A stretch of DNA of 64,000 nt from Holacanthus passer. Its lineage: Eukaryota > Chordata > Actinopteri > Pomacanthidae. The DNA lies in NCBI GenBank assembly GCA_025331565.1, contig JAFREQ010000155.1, positions 248,001-312,000 of the forward strand, given 5' to 3'. The stretch's first letter is position 1. Each line of letters opens with the position of its first letter. Below, piece by piece: positions 31,867-44,795 of this stretch. The notes beneath the pieces are model-generated. The model did no database searches. It was not told where the DNA came from and worked only from the letters and a program-made list of their open reading frames with translations. The position numbers and the translations under genes were made by a program.

Positions 31867-32800
31867 GACCGTGAAGCCCGACAACCGCCTCGAGCCTTCA
31901 TTTGTAATCACAGTAATTATCTACAATGAGAGAGTCGAGAGGAGCGGTCAGAGATTAGTGATCTCCTGCAGCTCGAGTAAACAAGAAAACCAATCACAGG
32001 AGAAGAAGCTCACAGGAAATCCTCAGTGTTCCACAACAAGGTGTTAAAGGTGTAATGAAGGACAGAAGAAGACTGAGGAGAGGTGTGACTTAATTGACAG
32101 TAGAATATAGGAACACGGAAGTAATGTAAGAGACTTGTGTTTAATTTTAATTTCTTCACTGTTACAGCTGTATTTGTGTCAACTTCATAGCTTGTTTCAA
32201 AGCTCTTAGAATTATTAGTGCAAACAATAAATATGATAAGAAAACTTATGGCATGTTAAAGATACAAAATTACATTTAATTAGTCGCCTCGAACAGACAG
32301 CGATGATTTTTATGAAGCTATTTAACTGCATTTTTATGTATTTCTTTTCTTCACAAACATACATGGAAAAAATTAAGTATGTTGACAATGCTTCACTGAC
32401 CATTGCCTCAGAGGTTAAACCCCTCATCTAGGCAGTGTCAGAAGACAGTCTAGAAAGGGATTTGCTACCTTTAGTAGAGACAAAGTGGATTGAAGGAATA
32501 AAACCAAAATTCAACTGCTTGATCTTAATAAATAATTGATTTTATGATAAAATTGATCACAGTCTCTCTATAAGGGTATTTGAGGACGCATTCCTCATTT
32601 AGTGTGAGATATTGCTTCATTTAGCTAAAATGCAGCGCTGATGTTAGACTCAGAGTCTTTAGATTCCTCATATATTGTACGTTAGATCTTTTTATTTTAA
32701 GCATAAAACAGTGTGGTCACACCGGAGCATGTACAAGGACAGGTGCTGCCCTTGTGCGAGAACATGTGCATGAAAGAAGAGATAATAAAACCTCTACTCA
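31867..32800 (+). terminator. adgrg2: adgrg2 3' UTR with two candidate polyA signals
   Basis: AATAAA occurs at 32,226-32,231 (360 bp after the stop) and at 32,784-32,789 (about 920 bp after the stop). The second is followed by TTACCTGTCCAGTTTGTCTT, a GT/T-rich downstream element. Either or both may be used. Confidence 0.5.
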
Positions 32801-35800
32801 TTACCTGTCCAGTTTGTCTTTATTGAGTCAGAGAGAGTTTCACATCTAGGTGACATCTTTACATCTTTAATCAAACCTATTCAACGGAAAAACTCACCAA
32901 TTATAATCCCGGCAGACTCTCCGCTCATCAGTGTTGTGTAACCTTCAGCACAGCGGCTCCTGCCCACCCAGCGCCGCTTCAATCGCAGCCTGTGAAGGTC
33001 GGTCGCAGAGGTTGGCAGCAGTTAAGCTATTAAAAAGTTTTTACATGAGTTCAAATGGTGGAACAGTGTGACCTCTAACGTGAACCAGATGGGAGAGCAC
33101 GCTGTGTGAATAATGTTGGAGACACAAGTGTTACAGCGATGAGCACAAATTCATTTTAATGCTGATTCTAATGCAGATGGAAAAAAAAAACTTGATGAAA
33201 AAAATGAATTCTCTGCGACTGTTGCTCCCGGAGACCTCAGACTCTCAGCTCAGAAAATACTTCCTTTACAACTTGATTCTTTACAACTTGTCCTACTTTT
33301 ACAAGAATTGCTTATAAAAACGATTTGAATTTACAGAAAGTGACACATTATTTCAGTTTGGCTTCTCAGACACCGAGCAGTATATTTTACACGTTTTACA
33401 AGTTACTGCTGCTCCATATTGGTTTGCATGAGGTCAGAAGAAAAGGAAAGAAGTATTTTCGGGAAACACTTTGATTCTTTTGCAATCATTGGTATTTTTT
33501 TTTTTGCACATACAGCAGTGGTGTGTGGGACCCCAAGCAATAAATGCCTTTTATTACTGTGGTTATCTTGTGCACCACTGTGGCCATTACTGTCTGCAGA
33601 CGTCTCTATCAGTCGATCTCACTGTTCTGCAAATGATAAAGCTCTTGAATACGCTGCACCTTCCTCCAGGAACAATACTGTACTGAAGGACCTGAAATGG
33701 TCAGAGCTGATTATCAGTGAATTTAAAGGATCTGGAAACAGTTCTCTTGGCCACTATATTTGCTTTAATATGCTTTTAATTTTGACAGATTTTAGAAATC
33801 TAAACTGGATATTGTCTATATTTCTTTCTCAGTCTCAGTCTGTTTGCTTTTATCGTTGTAACAGTGATTCTTGCAGCTCTGTCATGAAAAGAGATTTTGA
33901 TCCTAATGAGACTTTTACCTAATTAGATAAAGCAAAACGACTGTAGAAGTAAAACCAACATCAACAAAACATGTGTCGGCATTACAGGCATCTGATACAA
34001 CTTCTCTTGTATGAATAATAACATTATTGACAGAAGGATAATTTTGTTTAAATTCTGTAACCTCTGCAAGCTCAATCATCTTCCACCAGATGTCAGCGTA
34101 AGCCTGCACCTTTTTTAATCCCATCACATCTACTCTTACTCACACAGGGAAAGAAGATTGTCCAGTCCAACCTTTACTGCAGCAATTTCATGTTGACTTG
34201 TGACAAGAGAAGAGACGTAACAAGAAAAACATCCCACTTTCAACCCCGTTTCTCTAAATTCATGGTTACTCCCACCTCACTAACGCAAAACAAACAAAAT
34301 CATAAAGCAATGACAAACTGAAAACTACTGATTTACATAATCCTTAAATCCTAATTTCCTTCTTGAGTATTCATATATGCACATGAATCATGTCTGTGTG
34401 GTGCTGTCAGATCCAGTATCGCAGCTTCATGCAGCATGGATGCAGAATAAATGTGCTGTCTGGTTCACTTGACTAATTTGCTTGCAGATTTTATTAACTA
34501 ATCACACATCAGTCAAAGGCGAGGCTTTTTTTTTTTCCTCGTCTGGAGTTTTAATTAAATTTGAAGGTTAACTTTTAGTGCGGCTGTGCGAGTGTGGCCC
34601 TACATGCTTTTACAGCCTCGCTAATGATGGAAGAGTTGGAAGGGTGGAAGAGTGAGGGAAAACTCAGATGCATCAAAATCGATCAGCGTTTCATTTCTAA
34701 ATGGACGTTTTACGGCTCATCTCAGGGCCCAGGAAAACATACATAAATAAATCCTCCTCCCAAAGTTCATTAACAAAGGATTGACCCTCCTCCCCTCACT
34801 GTGCTGCGACATAGACATTTGTGCTCTATCCTCTATTATCGCAGGCCATCAATATTTAATCCAGGTCAAATGAAAGGTCTGTCTCTCCCTGGGGGTTGCT
34901 GCCGCATCTTAACACCTGACCGGCATTTTCATGCAAGTCACACCAGCAGCCTTTCATTTAGTTTGAAGGAAAGTGTATGAAAGCCAACCAGAGTTCACAG
35001 ATTTGAAGGATCTGATGCATTTTTTCCATCATGCAATTCATTTATTTTAAGTTTAAGAGCACAGACAACCAGCTTGTAGTTCCAGTTTTCATGTGTGCTG
35101 AACATTGGCACTTCAGCAGCTGTGTGTTGTTGAGCTCTTGATTTCCCAGCCGGTGTGAAGATTCACTCCTTGCCAAAGGAGCTGTTTGTGTCGTGTCCTT
35201 TGAAGGTTAACGTCCCAGAGCAAAAGTGCAAGTCGAGCCCCGGTGATACAGTAAGAAATAAAAAACATTCTTGCGTGCTGTTCACCTAAAATATGCACTT
35301 TAAGAAGCGCACTGTGCAACTTCAGGTGTCGGAAAGAAGTTCTGTTTCCAGCACTTCACCTTTAACAGCTGAACTCACATTACTAATTCTGAGATATTGC
35401 AGCCTGAATATCTCTGTTTACATCACACAGCTCACTGATGCACTGAGATGTGGAGATATTTTATTTTTCATTTACAAATAATAAAATATTATTGCTGCTC
35501 TGCACTCATACGAAAAACACATTGGATTTTAGAAAACATTTACCTGTTATCTAAAAATGTAAATGTGTACAAGTGTTCAAGTTATTATTCAAATGTCCAA
35601 AAGGCCAGTTTTCACACAGATTTTCTCATTGCAACAAAAATGCAGGTGATGTCTGGTAAGCTCACTTCAGTTTTTTGTGTGGATTTACACAGGTTTATTT
35701 TTTTTTAAGAAGAAATAAGAAATGTCTTACAATGATCATGTGATCTCATTATGGATCTTATTCTCTGGTGAAAACAGCTGTAAGTGACTTATGTGTGTTC

Positions 35801-35964
35801 CCAATTTTTCCTACAATTTGTCACTTGTGCGATACATAAAAGAAGTCTGCACATTCTGACTTTCTTTGAAAACAACAATAATTAAAGGTTTAAATACGCT
35901 AAACTGCAACATATCCAACTACATAAATTCTCAATCTCAAAATATATTCATAACTTACAACAGA

Positions 35965-36340
35965 TTTGATTAGGTTAAACTTTATTGTCATTGCACACAG
36001 TAAGTAGCAGCGCAATGAAATTCATTTTAGCATTTAATGAGACGCAAATAATAACAAAAAGTTATAAAAAGATCTTGTGTGCAGAATGAATAACAGACCA
36101 GTGGCAGTACAGACAGAAGATGTAACTTTGATATATACAAGATACACAAAACAATACACAAAATGTCAGCATGCAACTATGATATGTGTAGTAAGAAGAG
36201 ACCTCAATAAATAGTATGTGCAGTCATATAGTCCGGTCTTAATAAATATCAAACAGCGTATACTATAGATGATATATTGATATGCAGTTTTCTTATTGAC
36301 AGCTCAGCAGACAATCTCAGAAGGTAGCGCTGGTCGTAAA
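35965..36340 (-). repeat. Dispersed repeat (R4-like) containing TTTATTGTCATTGCACACAG
   Basis: The segment AACTTTATTGTCATTGCACA to CAATGAAATTCATTTTAGCA is characteristic of a fish interspersed repeat whose other half resembles 15,860-16,440. Downstream are several near-repeats of ATATAGTCC and AATAAATA type. Confidence 0.45.
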
Positions 36341-38640
36341 GAATGATAATAGTGATGTCTGATAAAGATCAAAAGTTGTTTTTATGTCCATCTCCGAAGC
36401 ATTGGCTTATTATCATAGATATAGAGGCCGTATATTGCCGGAGTTGTGTTTGAATTACTGTCTGTGTAAAGCTGTGAGGCAAAGGAGGGCAGTAAAACAC
36501 AAGGAAAGTGAGCTCAGGCAAAGCAGCTTTCATTTCTGTGTGTGTCAGGTTTGTGTGTGTGTGTCTGTGTGTCTGTAAATCTTTTTTTATTTGATATCAA
36601 TTTTCTAAACATGTCACAGAACTCAATGTCTGAACTTTCTGTTCCTTTTCTGCCTCAATAAAGTTTGAAGTACACGCTGACACTGTAATCAGCCTTGTCC
36701 CGTCTTCACCAATTTTTAATATAGAAGCTGTAAACTGTGGTCTCGCCTGCATAAACAGTTTATTTGAAACCAAACAGAACGACTAATAACGTGTTCTCTC
36801 CTCGGCATCAGCAGAAATAAAAGTGTCCTCTGGGAACCATCAGATCAATGAGGCAAACCTCTCAATCAACGCTTGATTGAAGGGAGTCACTGAATCAGCA
36901 GGATCGTTGTTTTTGGGCAAATTGGGAATTGAAAGTCGTGCTTATGGGCTTATTGTCCTCCAGCTATTAGAGGCCTTTTAAATTCATGGAGTCATAAAAT
37001 GTGTGGTCACATGTGTTCGGCTGCATTTAAGGTTTGTTTGACACAGCTCAGCGACAATCGGAGCTTGTTAACACGTGTCACACTGAACCTTGATTAGTTC
37101 ATGTATTGCAGAGTTTTGGGACGAGATGTCTTTCAATGTGTTTTACTGTATTTTAGCTGTAACACTTTCACACTGTATGTGTGTCTGTTCTAGTATGAAA
37201 CATGCTGAGTGCACACTGAGTTCAGTTTTGACAAGAGTTTAAAGTTCAGATGTAGTCTGGGTTTCTCACTGATAATTGCAGTTGGTTTAAAGCGACATTT
37301 CAGTCTTTCGTTTTGTTTTCGCCGGTTTTATTTTTAGTCTAATTCTAGTCAGTGTTTTATTTTTTTCAGACAGGTTCATGATACTGTCATGGATTTTGCT
37401 ATGCTGTAAAAATTCCAGTGAGAAGTAAGCAAACATTGAACTAGACGTGAATTTGCAAAAACCTACCAGTTTCATCCTCAACCAAAAGATATAAAGCTCA
37501 GTTTTAAAACTTCTGCTGGCGCTTTAATCTCACCTTCATGTCTCTACACCGACTCCGCAGTTAATGTAGTGTTATATTATAGCTCTGTCTGTGACCTATT
37601 AACAGTGTTTTATGTATTCGAGACAGAGTGAAGAATATAGTCGGCAGATAATAAGTTAGCAGAGTTGAATTTGTCAGTCTGTAGAGAATCAGTCAGATAG
37701 AGTGGAAGTTATACGAGATATGCATATAACACTTCGGTCAACAAGCTGATATGAAGAATGTTACTGTCATGAATATGTTGCAGAGGTAACTCCTGTGTTC
37801 AAATGTGCTGCTGCTTCATTCTGAGCCTGTAACACAGATGGAGATTCAGTCGAGGAGGGGAAGACAGAAATATACAGCTGAACACGAAACAGTCGACACT
37901 CTTGTTATATCATTTTTTTTTTTTTTTATGAGTAACAGTGTACTCACAGAGCTGACTGTTCCTTCAACCTTTCTGTACATTCACATCCCAGACAATGTGC
38001 TGTAAAGAGAACTACAGAGAGGCAGACGGGAGAGGAAGAAAAACACAATACATTAATAGACAAGAGGAGTGTTGCAAGGTCCCGGGGGAAGTCTTATTCA
38101 ATTCCTATTTGTCCTGCTTGCATCTGGCAAAGGGAGGATGTTCATCACCGAGACAGGAGGAACAAAACTGAAAGATCAGCAGGCCCAGTGAAGACTTAGA
38201 GAGAATGTTGTAGCATCTTTGAATCACTAAACATGTGTTTTTAACAACCTGATGAGACCAGATGTGAGTCGTATGTGCATCCACACTAAATCAAGTAACA
38301 TGAGACAAAATGATCAACTGTTTTGAGAATGGATATATGGTGCCATGAGAGCTCTGTCTATACAGTCGATAATACATGAACATGAAGATCTGCTCCTTTG
38401 GGAACATGTAAAATCATTATTCAAGCTATGTCATTCTCCTCAGAAAACAATGTAACTCCATGTCAACTTTTCATGAGCAAAGAAAAACAGTTTGTGAGAA
38501 TGCATTTTCTTGATAGTCCACTTGGGTTTTAAATGGTTTATGAAACACAAGAAGAAGAAAAATTCAAAATCGCCAAATTTGGAGATGACAGATTTTGCTT
38601 GTCATGAGTTGTTTGACTATTGAACAAATATAAAAATAGA

Positions 38641-39105
38641 CCCCCAATTCCAAGCTGAAGGAATTGCTGAGATGCTGCGTAAAACATAAATAAAACAGAA
38701 TGTCTCAATTAGCTGATTCTTTTTGACACATACTCAATATATTTAATGTTTGACCTCATCAACTTCATCAATTTCTGTAAATATCTGCTGATTCTGAATT
38801 TGATGGCAGCAACACGTTTCAAACAAGTTGGGACAGGAGCAACAAAAGACTGTGAAAGTTGTGGACTGATCCAAAAACACCTGTTTGGATCATTCCACAG
38901 GTAAAGAGGTTCATTGGTAACAGGTGATAGTATCATGATTGGGTATGAAAGGTTCATCCTGGAAAGACTCAGTCGATCACAAGCGAGGACGGAGAGAGGT
39001 TCACCACTTTGTGAACACATGATTGTAGAAAGGAGAATAATACATGGACTCAGGAAGACTTTACTCTTTTATGTTTTACAGTTTTCTGGAATCAGGGTTG
39101 TATAT
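38641..39105 (+). mobile_element. Most complete copy of repeat family R1 (non-autonomous DNA transposon-like)
   Basis: The left end CCCCCAATTCCAAGCTGAAG is a degraded form of the terminus TACAACCCTGATTCCAA, and the right end TCTGGAATCAGGGTTGTA is its inverse, so the element has terminal inverted repeats of at least 15 bp. The interior carries GATGGCAGCAACACGTTTCA, GTTGGGACAGGAGCAACAAA and GTTCACCACTTTGTGAACAC, and codes for nothing. Fragments occur at 9,165, 19,510, 31,525, 41,925 and 53,028. This points to a family of short non-autonomous elements mobilised by a transposase that is not in this window. Confidence 0.7.
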
Positions 39106-40062
39106 TTGTCCCTTTTAAGAATGTTAACAAAATCCTAAATGTGCAACAAACAGCTTCTATAAACCTATGAAAGTGCGTGAGACAAATAACCTATCAAAGT
39201 CCAAAATAAAAGCCCCAGCAGGAGGGCTAAAGAGATCCACGCTGTTTAATGTCCTCGTGCACTTCATGTCGCAAATAAACATGTTTATGTCTTTTACACC
39301 AGCTGATAAGAGGAATTCAAAGCCGCTGCAGTTCTCCATCTTCAAGACAAGCTGTTGCAATTTTGATCCCACACTTGGAAGCGCCTCATGTTTAGTCGGA
39401 AGGTAAAAGATCAAACAGTGTTTTCTGCAATAAGTGTAAGAGACAGTGAAAGTTAGTCAAATAATCCTTCTGGTAACAGTGAGGAAGCTGATAGAGTGGC
39501 ACTGTGTCCCTGCGAGAACGCAACAGTCGTAATCGGAGGGTGACATTCAAATCAGGCGAAATACACCCAGCGGGAGACGTGATGAATGAACTTACGATGA
39601 ATATGTGGCTCAAAAGAAGAAACTTTGGCACCAAGTACTGGAAATAAAACTTGGACGAGCGGGCACTCGCTTGGAACTGAACCACCACTTCCAGAGATGT
39701 GTCAGTTATCTCTAATCTGTAGTTTTAATGAGGCGAGTCTGAGCGGAGCGTCGCTGGATGTCACGCAGCCCTTCGCCGCTTCTGTGAGCAAACCTCTCAG
39801 ACTGCTGCAGACGGTCAAGTGATTCATTGCCAGTGAAAAATCTTTATTCTCGACTGGATAAACTGTGTCTTCGGTGCTGCTCCTTAAAGTTTAGGTCAAC
39901 AAATAAAAAACTAAAATTACATAAAATACTGTTAATGTAAATGATACATTTGCACAAACCATTCAGAGTTGCATTTACTAAATCACTGAGCACGACGATA
40001 TAAAAAAAAGGCCATAATCTGAGAATCTTGAAATACTGAAGTCAACATTAGAAGCATCTGAC

Positions 40063-40094
<32 letters not shown>

Positions 40095-40095
40095 T
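40063..40095 (+). repeat. (GAT)10 trinucleotide repeat
   Basis: About ten uninterrupted TGA/GAT units. Confidence 0.95.
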
Positions 40096-41924
40096 TCACC
40101 CCCCATCAGCTCCTACTTCACTGAGCTCATCAGCCATATTTGGTTTTTTTGAGTGGTAGTGAACCCGAACAGAAGGGGGCAGCTTCCTCTTGGTGCTCGA
40201 CCTGCTGCTCGCACTTGTGTTAAGATTTTTCAGGTGACGCACTTCAAAACACAAGGACGCGTGGAATCGCTCTTGAATAGCTTGAAGCGTTTGTGTTCGC
40301 CCATTTTCATGGAACATATTTGCACCTGAACCCAAACCCCAACTCTCCAGTGTCCACAGATCTCTCATTCATGATATAGCGTTTGCTCACATTCTTGTTT
40401 TATAACTGCACGGTGTAATAATACAAGCAGGAGACAAGAAATGACATTTGGCTGCGAGTGTAAGAAGAGTGACAGAGATGAATGACGGTGAAACACTGGA
40501 TAAAACGCTGTAAAGTTTTCTTTGTGGACCCTGCTGTTCCTCATCTGTCCACCAGTTGTCCCTCCTGAGTTTCCTGCTCCCTGACCCTCCTCCTTCCTCC
40601 TGCACACCCGTCCAACATGAACTCATCAGACCACACCTGCTGCTCATTAAGCTCCTGTGTAGAAATATCAGCCAGTTTTCCAGCTTGATGTTGAGCGCTG
40701 TCTTCCTCTGACCTGCTTTCCTGCTTTTACCGAACACATTTCTTTGCCTTTTACTCACTTTCTAAATGCTGACTGGAAACTGAACACAGCTTCTAGACAA
40801 ATGCATTTAGCGTCTTCTGTCTGATTTTTTGCATTTGTGTCATTTTGCTTGTTTTTCTAATGTGAAAAACTGGCAATATTTAAAGACACTGCACTCAAAA
40901 AAATAGTGAATTCTGCATGTTTATTCAGCTATTTCCTGGTTGAATGTACCACATTCTCCAAACACAACTTGAATTAAGATGCAGCTTATAACTAGGACCT
41001 AGATTAGTTTTGCTTGTACTCTTGCCAGCTCTCTTTTCGTCACTTCGTTTTCTGTTTTATTCAATGCTGTGTCTGCAAAGATGTATAAAACGTTCACTTT
41101 GACATTTAGGAGCAGTCAAAACACTTTTTTTCTTTACACATTTTTTAAAAGTGTCTGGTTTTGTGACAAGCAGGCTCATTTAAACTTGAGTTTGAGACGG
41201 AGGGAAATTACCTCCTCCTTAGTGCTGGCTGTCAGCCGTCCTGGGGAGGAGATGTGCCTTACGCCGCTGGCAGGGTGATGAAGGGACATTTGAAATGCAG
41301 ATATTAAATCGGCATCAATCGCGTGTACAAATGCAGCCTGACCGCATGTTTGTGCATTAATCAGCCTCGCAGATCTGTGGGATGGTAGCGTCCTCCGACA
41401 CAGCCGTTTTACACAGTGGGGACATGCTCTGCCGGCACACTACAGTCTGAATGCTGCTCTGTAAACAGAAGCAGTGGGGTTCCACAGAGCCAAGATAACT
41501 TATTTGGCTGAGGAGCTGCAGAGAGAGTGGTTAAACTTCATCAGTTTAAATGTCCAGTGGCTGTAACTTTTCCTCAAATTCTGGGAACAGTAATTGTGCT
41601 ATTGATTTGGCTTTAAATGTTAATGAAACCTAAAAAAGCAGCCTCAGGTGAGGAGAATAATTGGCATAACATCTCACACACTTTCAAATGTGAGGATTTG
41701 TGAGTTGTTTTTTCCCTTGCAGTCATTTTATTAATGTGTCCCTTTGTGCTCTTGTTAGCCATAAGGACATTTCTCCCTGTTTTTATAGTCAATTAATCAA
41801 GAAAATAATTAAAAGATCAATCAATGAAAATAATCATTAGTTGCAGTTGCATTCGTTGCCTTTTTTGTTATTATATTTTACAAAAATTAATAAAGTTTTT
41901 CAGTTATCAGAACATGTTATATGG

Positions 41925-42003
41925 TGTTTGTGCTGAATTCAATTGAATATAGGATGAGAAGGATTTGCAAATCATTGCATTCTGCATTTATGTTTTACAA
42001 ACC
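41925..42003 (-). repeat. Terminal fragment of repeat family R1
   Basis: The segment TTCAATTGAATATAGGATGA, GATTTGCAAATCATTGCATT, TGCATTTATGTTTTACA is the reverse strand of the R1 left end as I know it from fish genomes. An R2 fragment follows directly. Confidence 0.55.
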
Positions 42004-42004
42004 A

Positions 42005-42153
42005 ACTTTTATCTGCATGGACTACTTTTACTTTTGATACCTTAAGTACAATTTCCTAAATATACTTTTTTCTTAAGTAACCTTTTTACTTGTAATAGAG
42101 TATTTGATTCTTCTTAAGTAAAGGATCTGAATACTTGCTCCACCACTGACAAA
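42005..42153 (+). repeat. Fragment of repeat family R2
   Basis: TACTTTTGATACCTTAAGTA, TTACTTGTAATAGAGTATTT and AAGGATCTGAATACTTGCTC, ending CACCACTGAC, match the 3' half of the element at 60,305-60,682. Confidence 0.7.
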
Positions 42154-43559
42154 TATTCAATCTGTCAGCGGTCCTCCCTCCACCATTATTTACATCCCCA
42201 CCTAGATGAAAGGGAGCCTCCCTCTGTCACTGCCCTGCCGTCTCAGCCCTGCGACGAAGGTTTATGAATATTTGACCTGCTCCTTCGGACAGCCAAAATG
42301 CTCCCTTAGCAAAACAGAAGGTTGCATGAGGGACATCGTAGACAGGGAGTTGACAGTTTCCCTGCGAAACCATACATTGTGGGTAAAATACCCCACGAGC
42401 AAATGTCTCAAGGTGACTCCAAACTTCAGCGATAACACATAATGAGCTTAAGAGTCACGGCAGCAGTAAATCTAGGAGAGAGTACGGGTAATTTATTTTT
42501 GTATTTCATATTAGTGAGGACACATTTTGTACCTGAAGGCATAGAAAAATTAACCCATTCATATTATCATGTAACCGCAAGCTTTCAAGATCTCCATTTT
42601 GAAATTATTTCCAATGAAGTGTCCAATAATTTGAAGTGTGAGTGTATGAACAGAACTGGAAAACAACCAATGTGCCTCTTATTCGAAAACTGAAAATGGA
42701 CAAAGTTGCTGATTCGGAGACCTATTTTTTTTTATATATAAGTGAATCAAAGAAGAAGTGCATGTTTTGAAAAGGGAAAATCAATAAAAAAGCTTGAAAG
42801 CGTGCACGTGTCTGAACCCGTGTCTTGGAAGACCGGCTCTATAGACTTTTCAATCACGAACCGCGAGCAGCTTTGCAGTTGTGTGTTGACTTCTAAGCCA
42901 ACCTTGAGTCCAAGTTCATGTCTGACACAACAAAGCTCGAATAAATAAAGAAGCTGCTTAAATCTCTCCAATAGGAAACAGTCGCATTATCTGTCCCTTG
43001 AAAGCCCTACCTTCAGGCGAGGCTTTTATACACTGTCCCCTCCAATGTGCTTTGCTTTCGGGATAAAAATAGCCCGTCGATTTGACATGCTTACCGTGTC
43101 AGTTAGCGGCAGACATCTTGCTTTTTAAAGCAGAGAGAAGAGTGACAGACAGATGGAGACAGTCAGGAGAGGAGAGGGGGAGTTAATGTGCAAGTTTTCG
43201 TTGAAACTCTTGAGGAAGGCTGGACTTATGTAACCTTGACTTAGAAAAAAATATTTGCCTCGTCGTACTTTACTCCTGAACCCACTGTGACTTTTTGTAA
43301 AATATTCTTAAAGGTTTGAGTTACAAAGATTTTTTGGAGATCCATGTGCTCATTGTTTTCCAAAGAAGACAGAATGAAGTGACAGACAAAAGTCCTTTCT
43401 CCTGATGATGCAAGTGTTTCATTCTCGCCGCTGCCTCTTCTGATTGTGAACTCGAGCGCCGTCATGAAAATCACACAGAGGCACATTGATTCTGTTCAAT
43501 CAGCCATATCTGTACCAGAAATAATGGGGAGCTGACTTTTTATGGGGTTTATAACATTT

Positions 43560-43810
43560 CTAATTAAGAGGAGAATCAATATGTTAACAGTCGGATTCAT
43601 AATTATAACTAATGTCATTTCCCGATCGCAGAAAAGGGCGCCATCGCAGGCGAGTGTCGCCCTGATGAAATCCACACCTGACAGTCTGTGAGAAACTTTT
43701 AATCAATGCTGAATACAGTCATGAATATATAATTAACCGCTACTCTATTGATTAAGAGTAATTTCTCCACGGCCTCAAGCTGATTAAAGTGTTTCATTTC
43801 ATTAATTCTT
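43560..43810. promoter_or_regulatory. Candidate conserved non-coding element
   Basis: A compact block rich in TAATTA/AATTAA homeodomain-type cores (CTAATTAAGAGG, ATATATAATTAACCGC, TTCATTAATTC) interspersed with GC-rich unique words (CCCGATCGCAGAAAAGGGCG). It is not repetitive and not coding. Enhancer identity is an inference from texture only. Confidence 0.25.
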
Positions 43811-44159
43811 GGTACATTACTGTCGTTTCCTGGGTGTCGAACTGAGAGCTGTCATTATATGAGATATACAGCATATTGTATAGGAAGTCATGATCTTTTG
43901 TTCCCTGGAGCTCTGGCAACATTAGCAGGATGTTGTGCAGAGACAGTGATGTGAAGACACGTCTCATCTCTGCCTTTAGAAAAGATCTCGATGCCACCAT
44001 CTAGAGCAGATGAGCATATTCGCTCTGCACGACAAAGGACTTGTTCTAATGACTCCTTTCTATGCAGATGACGAATTACTAAGTGACTTTAACGTTAAAC
44101 CTGAACAAAATGTCTCTGCATCAGGCAATGTTTTTTTTTTCATGTTTTAATGGGAACAA

Positions 44160-44795
44160 CAGTTGGCTTTTCCAGTTGATGAAGTTTATTTTAGAAATGC
44201 ACTTTGAACCCACCCTCATGTCTGTCAATATGAAGACAAAGGCAGCAGCTGGTTATCTCAGCTTAGCTTTAAGACTATAGAAACGTTTGTAAAATAAATC
44301 CATCCAACAACCAGCACCTCTAAAGCTCACTAATTAAATATGGCGTCTTGTTGGTTTGATTCATGCAAAAACTGAAGTGGAAAACAACAAAAAACAGTCC
44401 TGCACATAACCTTTGTTACCTTTCGTCTTTACTTATAGAGCAACAAAACATTGGACTTTAACATGAGAGACTGTCAGTCTTGGTTTCTTTAAATCATGAT
44501 TGATGGTTGTTTTCTAACCTTAATAAAGTCGTGGTTGGAGCCCAAAATCTTGTTTCAAACCTGGCACCACAGTGGTGTCACATTATTAAAAGTTTTTATT
44601 TTGAAAATGGTCCACAGAGGCATCGGATCAGAAAGCGCTTACATCTTTCATTCTGGAGAACCAATGATTTATTTTGTCATTTAATTTGGATGACTTGTTG
44701 TATTTAACGGACGGATGAGAGCGATATTGATCGTCCCATCTAGCTCTTGGCAGGAAAGTTGATAAGCATATTTCCCAAAATGTCAAACTATGACT
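44160..44795 (+). repeat. Longer copy of repeat family R3
   Basis: Contains ACCCACCCTCATGTCTGTCA, the Ala/Gly-poor segment CAGCTTAGCTTTAAGAC, and the inverted right end TTTCCCAAAATGTCAAACTA. The same element occurs at 22,525 and 50,690. No open reading frame is conserved. Confidence 0.6.

Larger units (their letters stand above)
32801..41900. other. Non-coding interval downstream of adgrg2
   Basis: No exon, tRNA or rRNA was recognised. The interval contains dispersed repeats at 35,970-36,340 and 38,641-39,105, a GAT triplet repeat at 40,063-40,095, and AT-rich unique sequence. An AATAAA near 36,657, after a GT-rich stretch, could be the end of an unknown transcript, but nothing coding precedes it. 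Confidence 0.6.

Noticed and set aside
33419..33922. 167-codon open frame on the + strand
   Set aside because: No recognisable domain, no splice context, overlapping frames, and ordinary AT-rich composition. Judged a chance ORF.
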